Below are positions 1 to 5,772 of a stretch of DNA of 5,932 nt, piece by piece. The position numbers and the translations under genes are program-made. Every line of letters begins with the position of its first letter. Position 1 is the first letter of the stretch. The notes under the pieces are model-generated. The model was not told where the DNA came from and ran no database searches. It saw only the letters and a program-made list of their open reading frames with translations. Source of the DNA: Syntrophaceae bacterium (GTDB lineage: Bacteria; Desulfobacterota; Syntrophorhabdia; Syntrophorhabdales; WCHB1-27); NCBI GenBank assembly GCA_003165115.1, contig PLSJ01000258.1:352-6283 (forward strand), written 5' to 3'.

Positions 1-1763
1 CGGGGACGATGAAACAGGAAAAAGAAATCGCCGGCGGGGCCGCCGTATTTTTCGTTCAGCGCCTCTATCCCCTGCCGGGCCAGCAAAAGGAGCGCTTCAT
101 CCCCGGCCGGTTCCTCCTCCGGGGCATCACGGAAGTCGGTAAGCAGGCCAAACCGGATGTTGTCGTCCCGGTTCGCGAGGAACCGGACTTCTAGGGCATC
201 GGCGAGATGTCCGATATTGTCGGGGCTCGTCAGCATGGTCGGGATCACGACCAGAGTGGACGAATCGGGAGGGACCCCCTTCGAGAAGTCCATTCGCGGC
301 AGAATATGGGGTGTGACAAGGCGTGTCGTAAGGAGATTGACCAGTGCTATGGCGAGTGAGCTTACCGAGAAAAGCGCGAGAACGCCGGCGACCCACAGAA
401 GCGGGCCGCGCATGCCGCCGGATGCGGTCTGGGCGACCATGCCTCCTGCGAAAGCCAGCACAAGTGCGAAGATCGAGACCAAGTAGGCCGGCAAAGAAAA
501 CCGGCGACCGGCGCTTCTCACCATGTCCGCGACGGACGACCGGACTCTCGCACGGGCTTCGAGCTGCGGCAGCCCCTCATCGATGAGGTAGAAACCCACA
601 TGCCTCGCCCGGTCATCACCGTTTGGTGCGGTTGCGGCTTCCTTGGCGAGGCCGACCGCAAGACGGGCCACCTCGTCTTCCGCGAGTCCGCTCTTCTTTG
701 CTACCTCCTCCGTTACATGCCGGTATCGATCACGGGTAACAAAACCCATTTTGCCATAGACTCCGGCAGGGTCCTCCCTCAGGGTCCGCTCGACGGTGCT
801 CATTCCCTCGACGAATTCGCGCCAATCCATGGCGCTCAAAAAGCGCAGGCTCCCGATGCTGTTGCTCATGGAAAGCTGGTCGGCGGCTTGTTGCTGGTTC
901 TCCAATTGGACCAGCTGTTCGATCGTCAGGTACGACTCGGAAAGTTGTTGTTCGATCCAGGTAAGGGGGAGCGCAAGAGGGGCGCCGTGTCCCTGGAGGC
1001 GGCGGGAAAATTCCGCGACAAAGGAACTGACCATCGGCGGGTTTGACCGGGCCATGTCGGCGACCGTCAGGATCAGGCTCTTAGGGTCCTTTTCCGCTGT
1101 CTCCATTATTTTATCGGCCCAATGATCGGCGCGGTTCCGGTCGATCCTGTCGGTGGCAATCCGCGTTGCAACCCGCCTGAGATTCTCGATCAATGCCAGA
1201 CGGAGCATGATGGGAATTGCCCATAGCTCGCCCAGCCGCAGCGCAGCGACCGTCTGATAGGCGGTAACGAAGCTGCCGAGACCCTCCGGGTCTACCCGGC
1301 CGTCGCCGTGGGAAATTGTCTCCAGGGCAATGTCATAGACGCGGGGAAGCCCCCGGGACGGGCCGTCTTTGAGGCGCGGCAGTCCTTTGGCGTATCCCTT
1401 CGGCAAGAGCCTTTTCGCCGTCCGGACTTGTTCCTCGATAAGATAGAAGTTGTCGAGCAGCCATTCCCCGGCGGGAGTAATCCTGCGGCTTGCCTTCACG
1501 GCCTCGGCCACTATGTCACGGACTTCGAGAAGGACGACTTCATTGGCGGCAAGCCTTGCCAGCAACTTCTCCGGGGCACGGTCTTCGCTCACGGCGTGCA
1601 CGGCCGCAAGGCTCCTGCCGTGCTCTTCCATCTGAGAAGCGCTGAACAGCTCCGACCGCAGCGGCGCATCCTCGCCGGAGTCCTTTTTCGCGAGAGCGCC
1701 TCTATGGAGGATGGCCTTTAGAGAGGAAAAGTTCCCAAGACTGATCTTTGAGAGTGGTGTCAC
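1..1763 (-). CDS. ndvB: Cyclic beta-1,2-glucan synthase (NdvB/ChvB type, GT84), N-terminal part
   Basis: The enzyme polymerises and cyclises glucose from UDP-glucose at the inner membrane to make periplasmic beta-1,2-glucans. The window holds its first 587 codons, open from a GTG at 1763 to the left edge, with no internal stop seen. Residues 1-420 look soluble and helical and contain the family-like stretch HVGFYLIDEGLPQLE (about 388-402). Two hydrophobic segments follow at about 424-446 and 454-479. Then come PRMDFSKG (489-496), TLVVIPTM (503-510), FLANRDDN (528-535) and LLTDFRDAPEE (540-550), which I recognise as the start of the GT84 catalytic domain; D543 may be one of its conserved acidic residues. 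Family members are usually well over 2,000 residues, with more membrane helices and a C-terminal GH94 domain, so most of this gene lies outside. The GTG start is chosen because AAGGGAG (1771-1777) sits 7 nt upstream and no nearby ATG fits better. The precise glucan made is inferred from the family. Confidence 0.93.
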   Translation of the reverse strand, partial: MTPLSKISLGNFSSLKAILHRGALAKKDSGEDAPLRSELFSASQMEEHGRSLAAVHAVSEDRAPEKLLARLAANEVVLLEVRDIVAEAVKASRRITPAGEWLLDNFYLIEEQVRTAKRLLPKGYAKGLPRLKDGPSRGLPRVYDIALETISHGDGRVDPEGLGSFVTAYQTVAALRLGELWAIPIMLRLALIENLRRVATRIATDRIDRNRADHWADKIMETAEKDPKSLILTVADMARSNPPMVSSFVAEFSRRLQGHGAPLALPLTWIEQQLSESYLTIEQLVQLENQQQAADQLSMSNSIGSLRFLSAMDWREFVEGMSTVERTLREDPAGVYGKMGFVTRDRYRHVTEEVAKKSGLAEDEVARLAVGLAKEAATAPNGDDRARHVGFYLIDEGLPQLEARARVRSSVADMVRSAGRRFSLPAYLVSIFALVLAFAGGMVAQTASGGMRGPLLWVAGVLALFSVSSLAIALVNLLTTRLVTPHILPRMDFSKGVPPDSSTLVVIPTMLTSPDNIGHLADALEVRFLANRDDNIRFGLLTDFRDAPEEEPAGDEALLLLARQGIEALNEKYGGPAGDFFFLFHRP

Positions 1764-1770
1764 GGTGAAG

Positions 1771-1777
1771 CTCCCTT
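1771..1777 (-). promoter_or_regulatory. Ribosome binding site deciding the GTG start of ndvB
   Basis: The minus strand reads AAGGGAG followed by a 7-nt spacer and GTG. This supports initiation at 1763 and not at a downstream ATG. The first in-frame ATG, well inside the protein, has no comparable upstream motif that I noticed. Confidence 0.7.
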
Positions 1778-2026
1778 ATGGAAAGGGACCAAAGCGAGAG
1801 GAAGGGAAATACGATTACGACCGCTGCTTTTGACCCCCCCTTCTCGCGCGATGGAGGGCAGTATCGCCTCTGGGTAGGTTTGACGAACGGAACTGCCCAT
1901 AGTCTATACCTTTCAGGTCGATTTTACCACCCTCCATTGAGGAAGTCGGCTCTTCGCCGTCGTGTTTTCTTCGGCAGTTCACGCTTTCCATCCTTACGCG
2001 CAGAAGACGGGCGTATACATATTTGG

Positions 2027-2054
2027 TTGCTATTTGAACAGAATTGGGGATAAT
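2027..2054 (+). promoter_or_regulatory. Candidate sigma-70-like promoter for the thioesterase gene
   Basis: TTGCTA (2027-2032) and GATAAT (2049-2054) are separated by 16 bp and match the TTGACA/TATAAT consensus at 4/6 and 5/6. The start point would fall near 2061, giving a leader of about 38 nt before the ATG at 2099. The sequence is immediately upstream of the gene and in the right orientation. This is pattern matching only. Confidence 0.5.
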
Positions 2055-2098
2055 AAGAATGAGATATCCGTGACCGAATCCACCAGGGAGGCACTTTC

Positions 2099-2578
2099 AT
2101 GGAAGGAAAGAAGGTTAGCGAGAGCGCGGTGCTCACGGCTCAAGTCATGTCGCCGCTGGATGCGAACATCGCCGGCAACGTGCACGGCGGCATAATCATG
2201 AAGCTCATCGACGATGCGGGCGGTGCGGTTGCATACCGGCATGCGCGGAGCAACGTCGTCACCGTATCCATAGACCGTTTAAGTTTCCTCCACCCGGTCT
2301 TCGTCGGGGACCTCGTCACCTTCAAGGCAAGCATCAACATGGCCGGCACCTCGTCCATGGACATAGGCGTGCGGGTCGAGGCCGAAAATCTCATTACCGG
2401 GGAGGTGCGCCATACAGCTTCGGCTTACCTGACCTACGTGGCCCTGGATGCCGATTTAAAGCCTAAAGAAATTGCGCCCCTGATTCTCGAGACCGAAGAG
2501 CAGGAGCGCCGTTCCCGCCAGGCACTGGCACGAAGAAAGATCCGCAGGCAGGAAAGAGAGGGGACCCTGGGAACGTAG
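2099..2578 (+). CDS. Acyl-CoA thioesterase, hotdog fold (YciA/BACH-like)
   Basis: This cytoplasmic enzyme is predicted to hydrolyse acyl-CoA thioesters to free acid and CoA. The 159-residue product shows the single-hotdog acyl-CoA hydrolase pattern in order: N23 and GNVHGG (26-31) before the central helix, then IMKLIDDAGG (33-42), where D38 aligns with the catalytic aspartate of YciA-type enzymes. VVTVSIDRLSFLHPVFVGD (53-71) and AGTSSMDIGVRVEAEN (82-97) follow, and AYLTYVALD (109-117) is the last strand. Residues about 134-157 form a strongly charged, probably helical tail; the total is somewhat longer than YciA (about 130). The start is supported by AGGGAGG (2085-2091), 7 nt upstream. The gene stands alone, divergent from ndvB and convergent with the oxidoreductase remnant. 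It ends in tandem in-frame stops, TAG then TGA (2576-2581). Chain-length specificity cannot be read from the sequence. Confidence 0.9.
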   Translation: MEGKKVSESAVLTAQVMSPLDANIAGNVHGGIIMKLIDDAGGAVAYRHARSNVVTVSIDRLSFLHPVFVGDLVTFKASINMAGTSSMDIGVRVEAENLITGEVRHTASAYLTYVALDADLKPKEIAPLILETEEQERRSRQALARRKIRRQEREGTLGT

Positions 2579-2616
2579 TGATATTATAGGGGCAGCTGCC
2601 CAATCCTGTCCCGAGG
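2579..2616. other. Convergent gap with a perfect 12-bp palindrome
   Basis: The gap between the thioesterase stop and the oxidoreductase stop contains GGGCAGCTGCCC (2590-2601), which is perfectly self-complementary. A hairpin would have only a 4-bp stem around AGCT, and no T-run follows on either strand, so it does not look like a classical intrinsic terminator. The minus strand also contains an exact TATAAT at 2583-2588. Confidence 0.4.
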
Positions 2617-3741
2617 TTACTCCGTGGGATGACCGCTCGCGGTCCGTCGCCTTTCGCGCTCTTCCACCACGCAGGATACCCCTTTGTTCTCGAACCCCGG
2701 CGTAAAACACCCGCTGTCCGAAACACACGTCGCCGGTCGCCGGTCGCCTGATTTCCAGCGGTTGACGAGGGCCGGCTCCCGGATAAGGGGCCTGCACAGG
2801 GAGATGTAGTCGGTGACTTGTGAGGCGACCAGCCTCTCCGCCGTCTCGATGGCACGTATGCCGCCCACCAGCATGAGGGGCACGGAGACTTTCCTCTTGT
2901 ACTTCCGTGCGGCTGCCTCGTAGTAAGCCTAGGGGTCTTGTGTCCCTGTGCGGGAAGGCTTGTTCTTTCCGGAGAGGAACGTTCCGCCGCTTATCTCGAT
3001 GGCGTCGATACCGGCCTCTTCGAGCATCACTGCGGCCTCGATCATCTCCTGCACTGTGAGGCCGCCGGGAAGAAAGTCTTCGGAATTGAGCTTGATGAGT
3101 ACGGGGAATGCGGAACCTACCGCCTTCCGAATCGCTTTGAGCACCTCGACGGGGAGGCGCGCCCGGTTCTCTATGCCGCCGCCGTAGTCGTCTTTTCTCT
3201 TGTTGAAATAGGGTGAAAGGTACTGGCTCAGCAAATACCCGTGGGCCGCGTGGATCTGGACCGCGTCAAACCCTGCGCCGCGGGCCCTCGCCGCCGCGCG
3301 GGCAAAGGCATCGGCGGCCTCCTCGATATCCCCTATGGTCATCTCTCTTCCCACGGGTCCGGAGTCCGTTTCCATGACCGACGGCCCCATGGGCTCAATG
3401 CCGCTTATCTGGAAGGCCCCGCGGGAACCCGCATGGGCAAGTTGCAGGGCTATTTTGCCCCCGGCGGCGTGAACGGCGTCCGCCATCGCCGTCAGCCCCG
3501 GAATCGACCCGTCGGAGTCGACCCCAAGCTGCCAGCTCAACGCCTGTCCCTCACGGCTCACGTACGCGTGACCACTGATAACGAGCCCGACGCCGCCAAG
3601 GGCAAGCTGTGCCTGGACGTCGATAAGCCTCGGTGTAACGGCGCCGTCGTCGGCCGCCAGCCCTTCCCATGTGGCCGAGCGGACAAAGCGGTTTGCCAGG
3701 ACCATGTCCTTAATGGCCGTCGATTCAAAAAGTTCGGACAT
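2617..3741 (-). pseudogene. Old-yellow-enzyme family NADH:flavin oxidoreductase, interrupted by one in-frame TAG
   Basis: Family members are FMN-binding TIM-barrel oxidoreductases, usually reducing activated C=C bonds with NAD(P)H. The frame runs 374 codons from ATG 3741 to TAA 2617-2619, a normal length for a single-domain member. A TAG at codon 271 (2929-2931) splits it into 270 and 103 residues. Before the stop I see RSATWEG (21-27), QLAHAGS (100-106), IHAAHGYLLSQYLSPYFN (163-180) with the substrate-binding pair H164/H167, YGGGIENR (186-193) and LIKLN (215-219). After it, in the same frame, are AYYEAAARKYK, LMLVGGIR (289-296, the FMN phosphate loop) and RPLIREP. No frameshift or missing segment is apparent, so a single base change explains the interruption. 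The truncated product would lack the last barrel strands and the FMN phosphate site. The start has a strong AGGAGG (3750-3755), 8 nt upstream. Sequencing error or readthrough are the alternatives. Confidence 0.85.
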
Positions 3742-3785
3742 TCCGGTCTCCTCCTTTGAAACATGTGCATTCGCGGAAAAGGTGC

Positions 3786-4466
3786 CTACCCTTCTTTCAG
3801 GAGCGCGAGCAGATCACAAGTGTTTTCGAGAATAATATCGGGCCGCGCCTTCGCGACGGCGTCTGCGTCCTCCACGCCGGTACGGACGTAGACGGCGATG
3901 GCCCCGGCGCTTTTCGCCGCGATGATATCCGATTCCGTGTCCCCGACGGCGAGGCAGCCGCCGATAGGGACATCGAGCCTTTTCGCGCACGCGAGGAGAA
4001 CGTCGGGGGCGGGCTTACGCGAAAAGACCTCGTGCGACGTGACGATGGCGTCGATAAATCGGCTCAGGCCAAGTCGCATGAACCGCTTCCACTCATCCTC
4101 GGGCGTCGACACCCTGCCGGTGGCGATGCCGATCTTCACCCCGCTGCTTTCGAGGTGCGCGAAAAGTTCCTCCACCCCCGGAAACGCTTTGACCTCTTCC
4201 GGCTCGGCCTGCCTGAAAAGATGTTTGATCCTTTCTTTGCATGCATCGAAGGTGCCGTCGTCGGTGCCCGGTGGAAATACTCCCTCCAGGATGTCCCTCA
4301 GACTTTTGCCTTTTCTCAGGTAATGCTCCAGGAGGCCTCCGGGGACCGGCCCTATGCCGTGGTCCGCTAAGCCTTCGTTGAAGACCTTCCTGTAGACGCT
4401 GAAGCTGTCGACGAGGGTACCGTCGATATCGAAGATTACCGCCCTCAAGCCTTCCTTTTGAAACAT
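3786..4466 (-). CDS. HAD-superfamily hydrolase, phosphoglycolate phosphatase-like
   Basis: This is a predicted cytoplasmic phosphatase acting on a small phosphorylated metabolite. All four HAD motifs are present in 226 residues: motif I FDIDGTLVD (12-20, nucleophile D13 and acid/base D15), motif II IATGR (114-118, T116), motif III K151 in SRKPAPD, and motif IV GDTESD (175-180). The mostly helical insertion between residues 20 and 95 is the subfamily I cap seen in Gph, PpaX and beta-phosphoglucomutase relatives, and the length fits that group. The substrate is not readable. The open frame continues upstream to 5168, but that part is antisense to the acid phosphatase gene and lacks HAD features. 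ATG 4466 places motif I at the usual distance from the N terminus. Its ribosome binding site is weak (GGTGG, 5 nt upstream). The stop is TAG. The oxidoreductase gene follows after 44 bp on the same strand, so the two are probably one transcript. Confidence 0.9.
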   Translation of the reverse strand: MFQKEGLRAVIFDIDGTLVDSFSVYRKVFNEGLADHGIGPVPGGLLEHYLRKGKSLRDILEGVFPPGTDDGTFDACKERIKHLFRQAEPEEVKAFPGVEELFAHLESSGVKIGIATGRVSTPEDEWKRFMRLGLSRFIDAIVTSHEVFSRKPAPDVLLACAKRLDVPIGGCLAVGDTESDIIAAKSAGAIAVYVRTGVEDADAVAKARPDIILENTCDLLALLKEG

Positions 4467-4506
4467 AGCCGCCACCGTCGTGTGCCTCTTATAGCTTCCG
4501 ATGGAT

Positions 4507-4535
4507 AGTGTATGCCAATGATGCGCGCCTGGCAA
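4507..4535 (-). promoter_or_regulatory. Candidate sigma-70-like promoter for the HAD gene and downstream oxidoreductase
   Basis: On the minus strand TTGCCA (4530-4535) and TACACT (4507-4512) are separated by 17 bp, with 5/6 and 4/6 matches to consensus. Transcription would start near 4500, about 34 nt before the ATG at 4466. An alternative -10 word, TATAAG (4488-4493), lies 19 bp after TTGGCA and could be used instead. Confidence 0.45.
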
Positions 4536-4559
4536 GGCCGGAAAGCCCCGCCTCCGGCC
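4536..4559. repeat. 7-bp inverted repeat in the divergent promoter region
   Basis: GGCCGGA (4536-4542) and TCCGGCC (4553-4559) are perfect reverse complements separated by 10 nt. The repeat abuts the candidate -35 box of the HAD promoter. It lacks a T-run, so it is not a typical terminator. It could be a hairpin, an operator for a dimeric regulator, or chance in GC-rich DNA. Confidence 0.4.
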
Positions 4560-4609
4560 CGTGGACATGGGCGGAGAGAGCAGCAATCGTTTCCCCCCGC
4601 ATTTTTGGC

Positions 4610-4638
4610 TTGACGCCTGAGATGAACCGAATGACAAT
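4610..4638 (+). promoter_or_regulatory. Candidate sigma-70-like promoter for the acid phosphatase gene
   Basis: TTGACG (4610-4615) matches the -35 consensus at 5/6. It is followed 17 bp later by GACAAT (4633-4638), a 4/6 match to the -10 box. The leader to the ATG at 4725 would be about 80 nt. It lies back to back with the HAD promoter in a 258-bp region without a credible gene. Confidence 0.45.
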
Positions 4639-4724
4639 GAATTTATGGGAAGGGATGTGAGTCCATTTGGCGAAATATCGATTCGGCACGCAGGCTCTTT
4701 ACGAGCAAAAAAGGAGTCCTTCGT

Positions 4725-5576
4725 ATGACAACGAATCTTCCGTCCAGGGTCGACCGGCGCTTGGTCTTGCTTGTCCTGCTGTTCCTCGCGATTATGGCGG
4801 GTTGCGCGAGCATGGAAGAACAAGGCGGCGCCGCCGGCCCTGCAGGAATGCGTTCGGACGGTACGGCAGGCTATTTGCCGGACAAGACGCTGCCCGATAG
4901 TCTTGCGCTGCTTCCTTCCCCACCCGCGGCTGCTTCCGCCGCCCAGGCGGCAGACGTCGAGGCCGCCGGCAGGGCCCTCCGCTTCCGCGGCACACCGCCC
5001 TGGGCGCTGGCGACCGGGGACGACGACCTGACGTTTCCGCACGCGGCCGGTGCCTTCAGTTGCGCGCTGAACGCTCCGGTCACGGAGGAAGAGACGCCGC
5101 ATCTCTACGTCTTGCTGCGCCGCAGCCTTGCCGACGCCGCTCGTTCCACCTTCGCGGCCAAGGACCACTACGGGCGCGCGCGGCCGTTCATGACAAACAA
5201 GGAGCCCACCTGCTCGCCGGATGCGGAAAGGCTAATCAAGAGTCCTTCCTATCCGTCCGGGCACGCGGCCATCGGCTGGGCGTGGGCGCTCATCCTCACC
5301 GAGGTCGCGCCCGACCGGACCGACGCGGTGCTGGCACGCGGCCTCGCCTTCGGGCAAAGCCGCGTGATTTGCAATGCGCATTGGCAGAGCGACGTGGATG
5401 AAGGCAGGGTGATAGGGGCGACCACCGTTGCGCGGCTGCATGCCGACCCTGCCTTCCGTGCGGACGTGGAGGCCGCCAGGACCGAAATCATGGCGGCCCG
5501 CGCGAAGGGTCTCAAGCCGGCGCGCGACTGCGCGGCGGAGGCGACAGCATTGGCCGCCTTTTTGCCAAAGAGATGA
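4725..5576 (+). CDS. Class A non-specific acid phosphatase (PAP2 superfamily), predicted lipoprotein
   Basis: The enzyme is expected to dephosphorylate organic phosphomonoesters outside the inner membrane through a phosphohistidine intermediate. The active-site signature is complete: K146-x6-R153-P154, P177-S178-G179-H180, and S212-R213-x5-H219-x3-D223. SYPSGHAAIGWAWALIL (175-191) and FGQSRVICNAHWQSDVD (209-225) closely resemble PhoN/apyrase-type class A enzymes. The N terminus has a basic stretch (RVDRR), a hydrophobic core at about 13-24 and the lipobox-like MAGC with C27. Position +2 is Ala, not Asp, so outer-membrane sorting is plausible. Class A enzymes are more often soluble periplasmic proteins, so lipidation is notable. 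A Pro/Ala-rich linker at about 60-75 precedes the catalytic domain. The 283 residues exceed the usual 250 or so because of this N-terminal part. AAGGAG (4711-4716), 8 nt upstream, supports the start. The stop overlaps the ATG of a small downstream ORF. Confidence 0.93.
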   Translation: MTTNLPSRVDRRLVLLVLLFLAIMAGCASMEEQGGAAGPAGMRSDGTAGYLPDKTLPDSLALLPSPPAAASAAQAADVEAAGRALRFRGTPPWALATGDDDLTFPHAAGAFSCALNAPVTEEETPHLYVLLRRSLADAARSTFAAKDHYGRARPFMTNKEPTCSPDAERLIKSPSYPSGHAAIGWAWALILTEVAPDRTDAVLARGLAFGQSRVICNAHWQSDVDEGRVIGATTVARLHADPAFRADVEAARTEIMAARAKGLKPARDCAAEATALAAFLPKR

Positions 5577-5740
5577 ACACGACAAGGTCCGACTTAACGC
5601 CGCCGGCACTCCGTTCGGCGATAAAGGATATCAAGACAAAAGGCCTCGATAAAAAGCATAGGGCCGGATACGAACGCCACCCGGTAGCAAAGGAAGAGTT
5701 CGGCGTATGGCGCGATGAGCAGGCCTGGGGTGACGATTGA
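5573..5740 (+). CDS. Small hypothetical protein overlapping the acid phosphatase stop
   Basis: I do not recognise this 55-residue frame. Its ATG shares bases with the TGA of the acid phosphatase gene (ATGA at 5573-5576), the classic layout for translational coupling. It runs to TGA 5738-5740, stopping 32 bp before the end of the convergent gene at the right edge. The product is hydrophilic and almost charge-balanced (11 Lys/Arg, 10 Asp/Glu). It has no membrane segment, signal peptide or cysteine, and has a basic middle (KTKGLDKKHR, 21-30) and an aromatic, acidic end (FGVWRDEQAWGDD, 43-55). Composition and third-position GC look protein-like, but the frame is short and has no clear ribosome binding site of its own, only AAAGAG abutting the ATG. 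It could be a chance frame or a decayed gene remnant. Confidence 0.45.
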   Translation: MNTTRSDLTPPALRSAIKDIKTKGLDKKHRAGYERHPVAKEEFGVWRDEQAWGDD

Positions 5741-5772
5741 AATGGGGAGACGTGGTGGTACAGGTTGAAGGC

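Larger units (their letters stand above)
1764..2098. other. Divergent intergenic region between ndvB and the thioesterase gene
   Basis: This stretch of 335 bases holds the ndvB ribosome binding site at its left end, and a candidate promoter (2027-2054) and ribosome binding site (2085-2091) for the thioesterase at its right end. Short open frames cross it, but none has protein-like composition, a start signal or a family resemblance. On the minus strand the best -10-like words for ndvB are TAGACT and GATACT, around 1870-1910. Neither has a good -35 partner, so I do not call an ndvB promoter. No convincing terminator or riboswitch was seen. Confidence 0.6.

Noticed and set aside
600..1721. Plus-strand open frames of 109 to 148 codons across the left part of the window
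   Set aside because: They are antisense to the continuous, family-matching ndvB frame and have no recognisable motifs. GC-rich coding DNA often opens the opposite strand.
1778..2053. 91-codon plus-strand frame in the ndvB-thioesterase gap
   Set aside because: It has no ribosome binding site that stands out, atypical composition and no family resemblance. It also overlaps the candidate promoter of the thioesterase.
2590..2601. GGGCAGCTGCCC palindrome as a bidirectional terminator
   Set aside because: The foldable stem is only 4 bp and there is no T-run on either side.
2729..2749. Three tandem copies of a GTCGCCG-like 7-mer
   Set aside because: It lies in the 3' part of the oxidoreductase and encodes the expected family-like SGDRRPATC segment, so ordinary codon choice explains it.
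2929..2931. Pyrrolysine-type recoding as the leading explanation of the TAG
   Set aside because: TAG also ends two other genes here, no pyl gene is in the window, and the family has no known need for an unusual residue at this surface-like position. It is kept only as an alternative to test.
3241..4370. Plus-strand open frames of 172 and 204 codons opposite the oxidoreductase and HAD genes
   Set aside because: Both are shadows of genes with clear conserved motifs on the minus strand.
4467..5168. N-terminal extension of the HAD frame to 460 residues
   Set aside because: The extension is antisense to the conserved acid phosphatase gene and to the promoter region, is Arg-rich with no family features, and the HAD nucleophile motif sits normally after ATG 4466.
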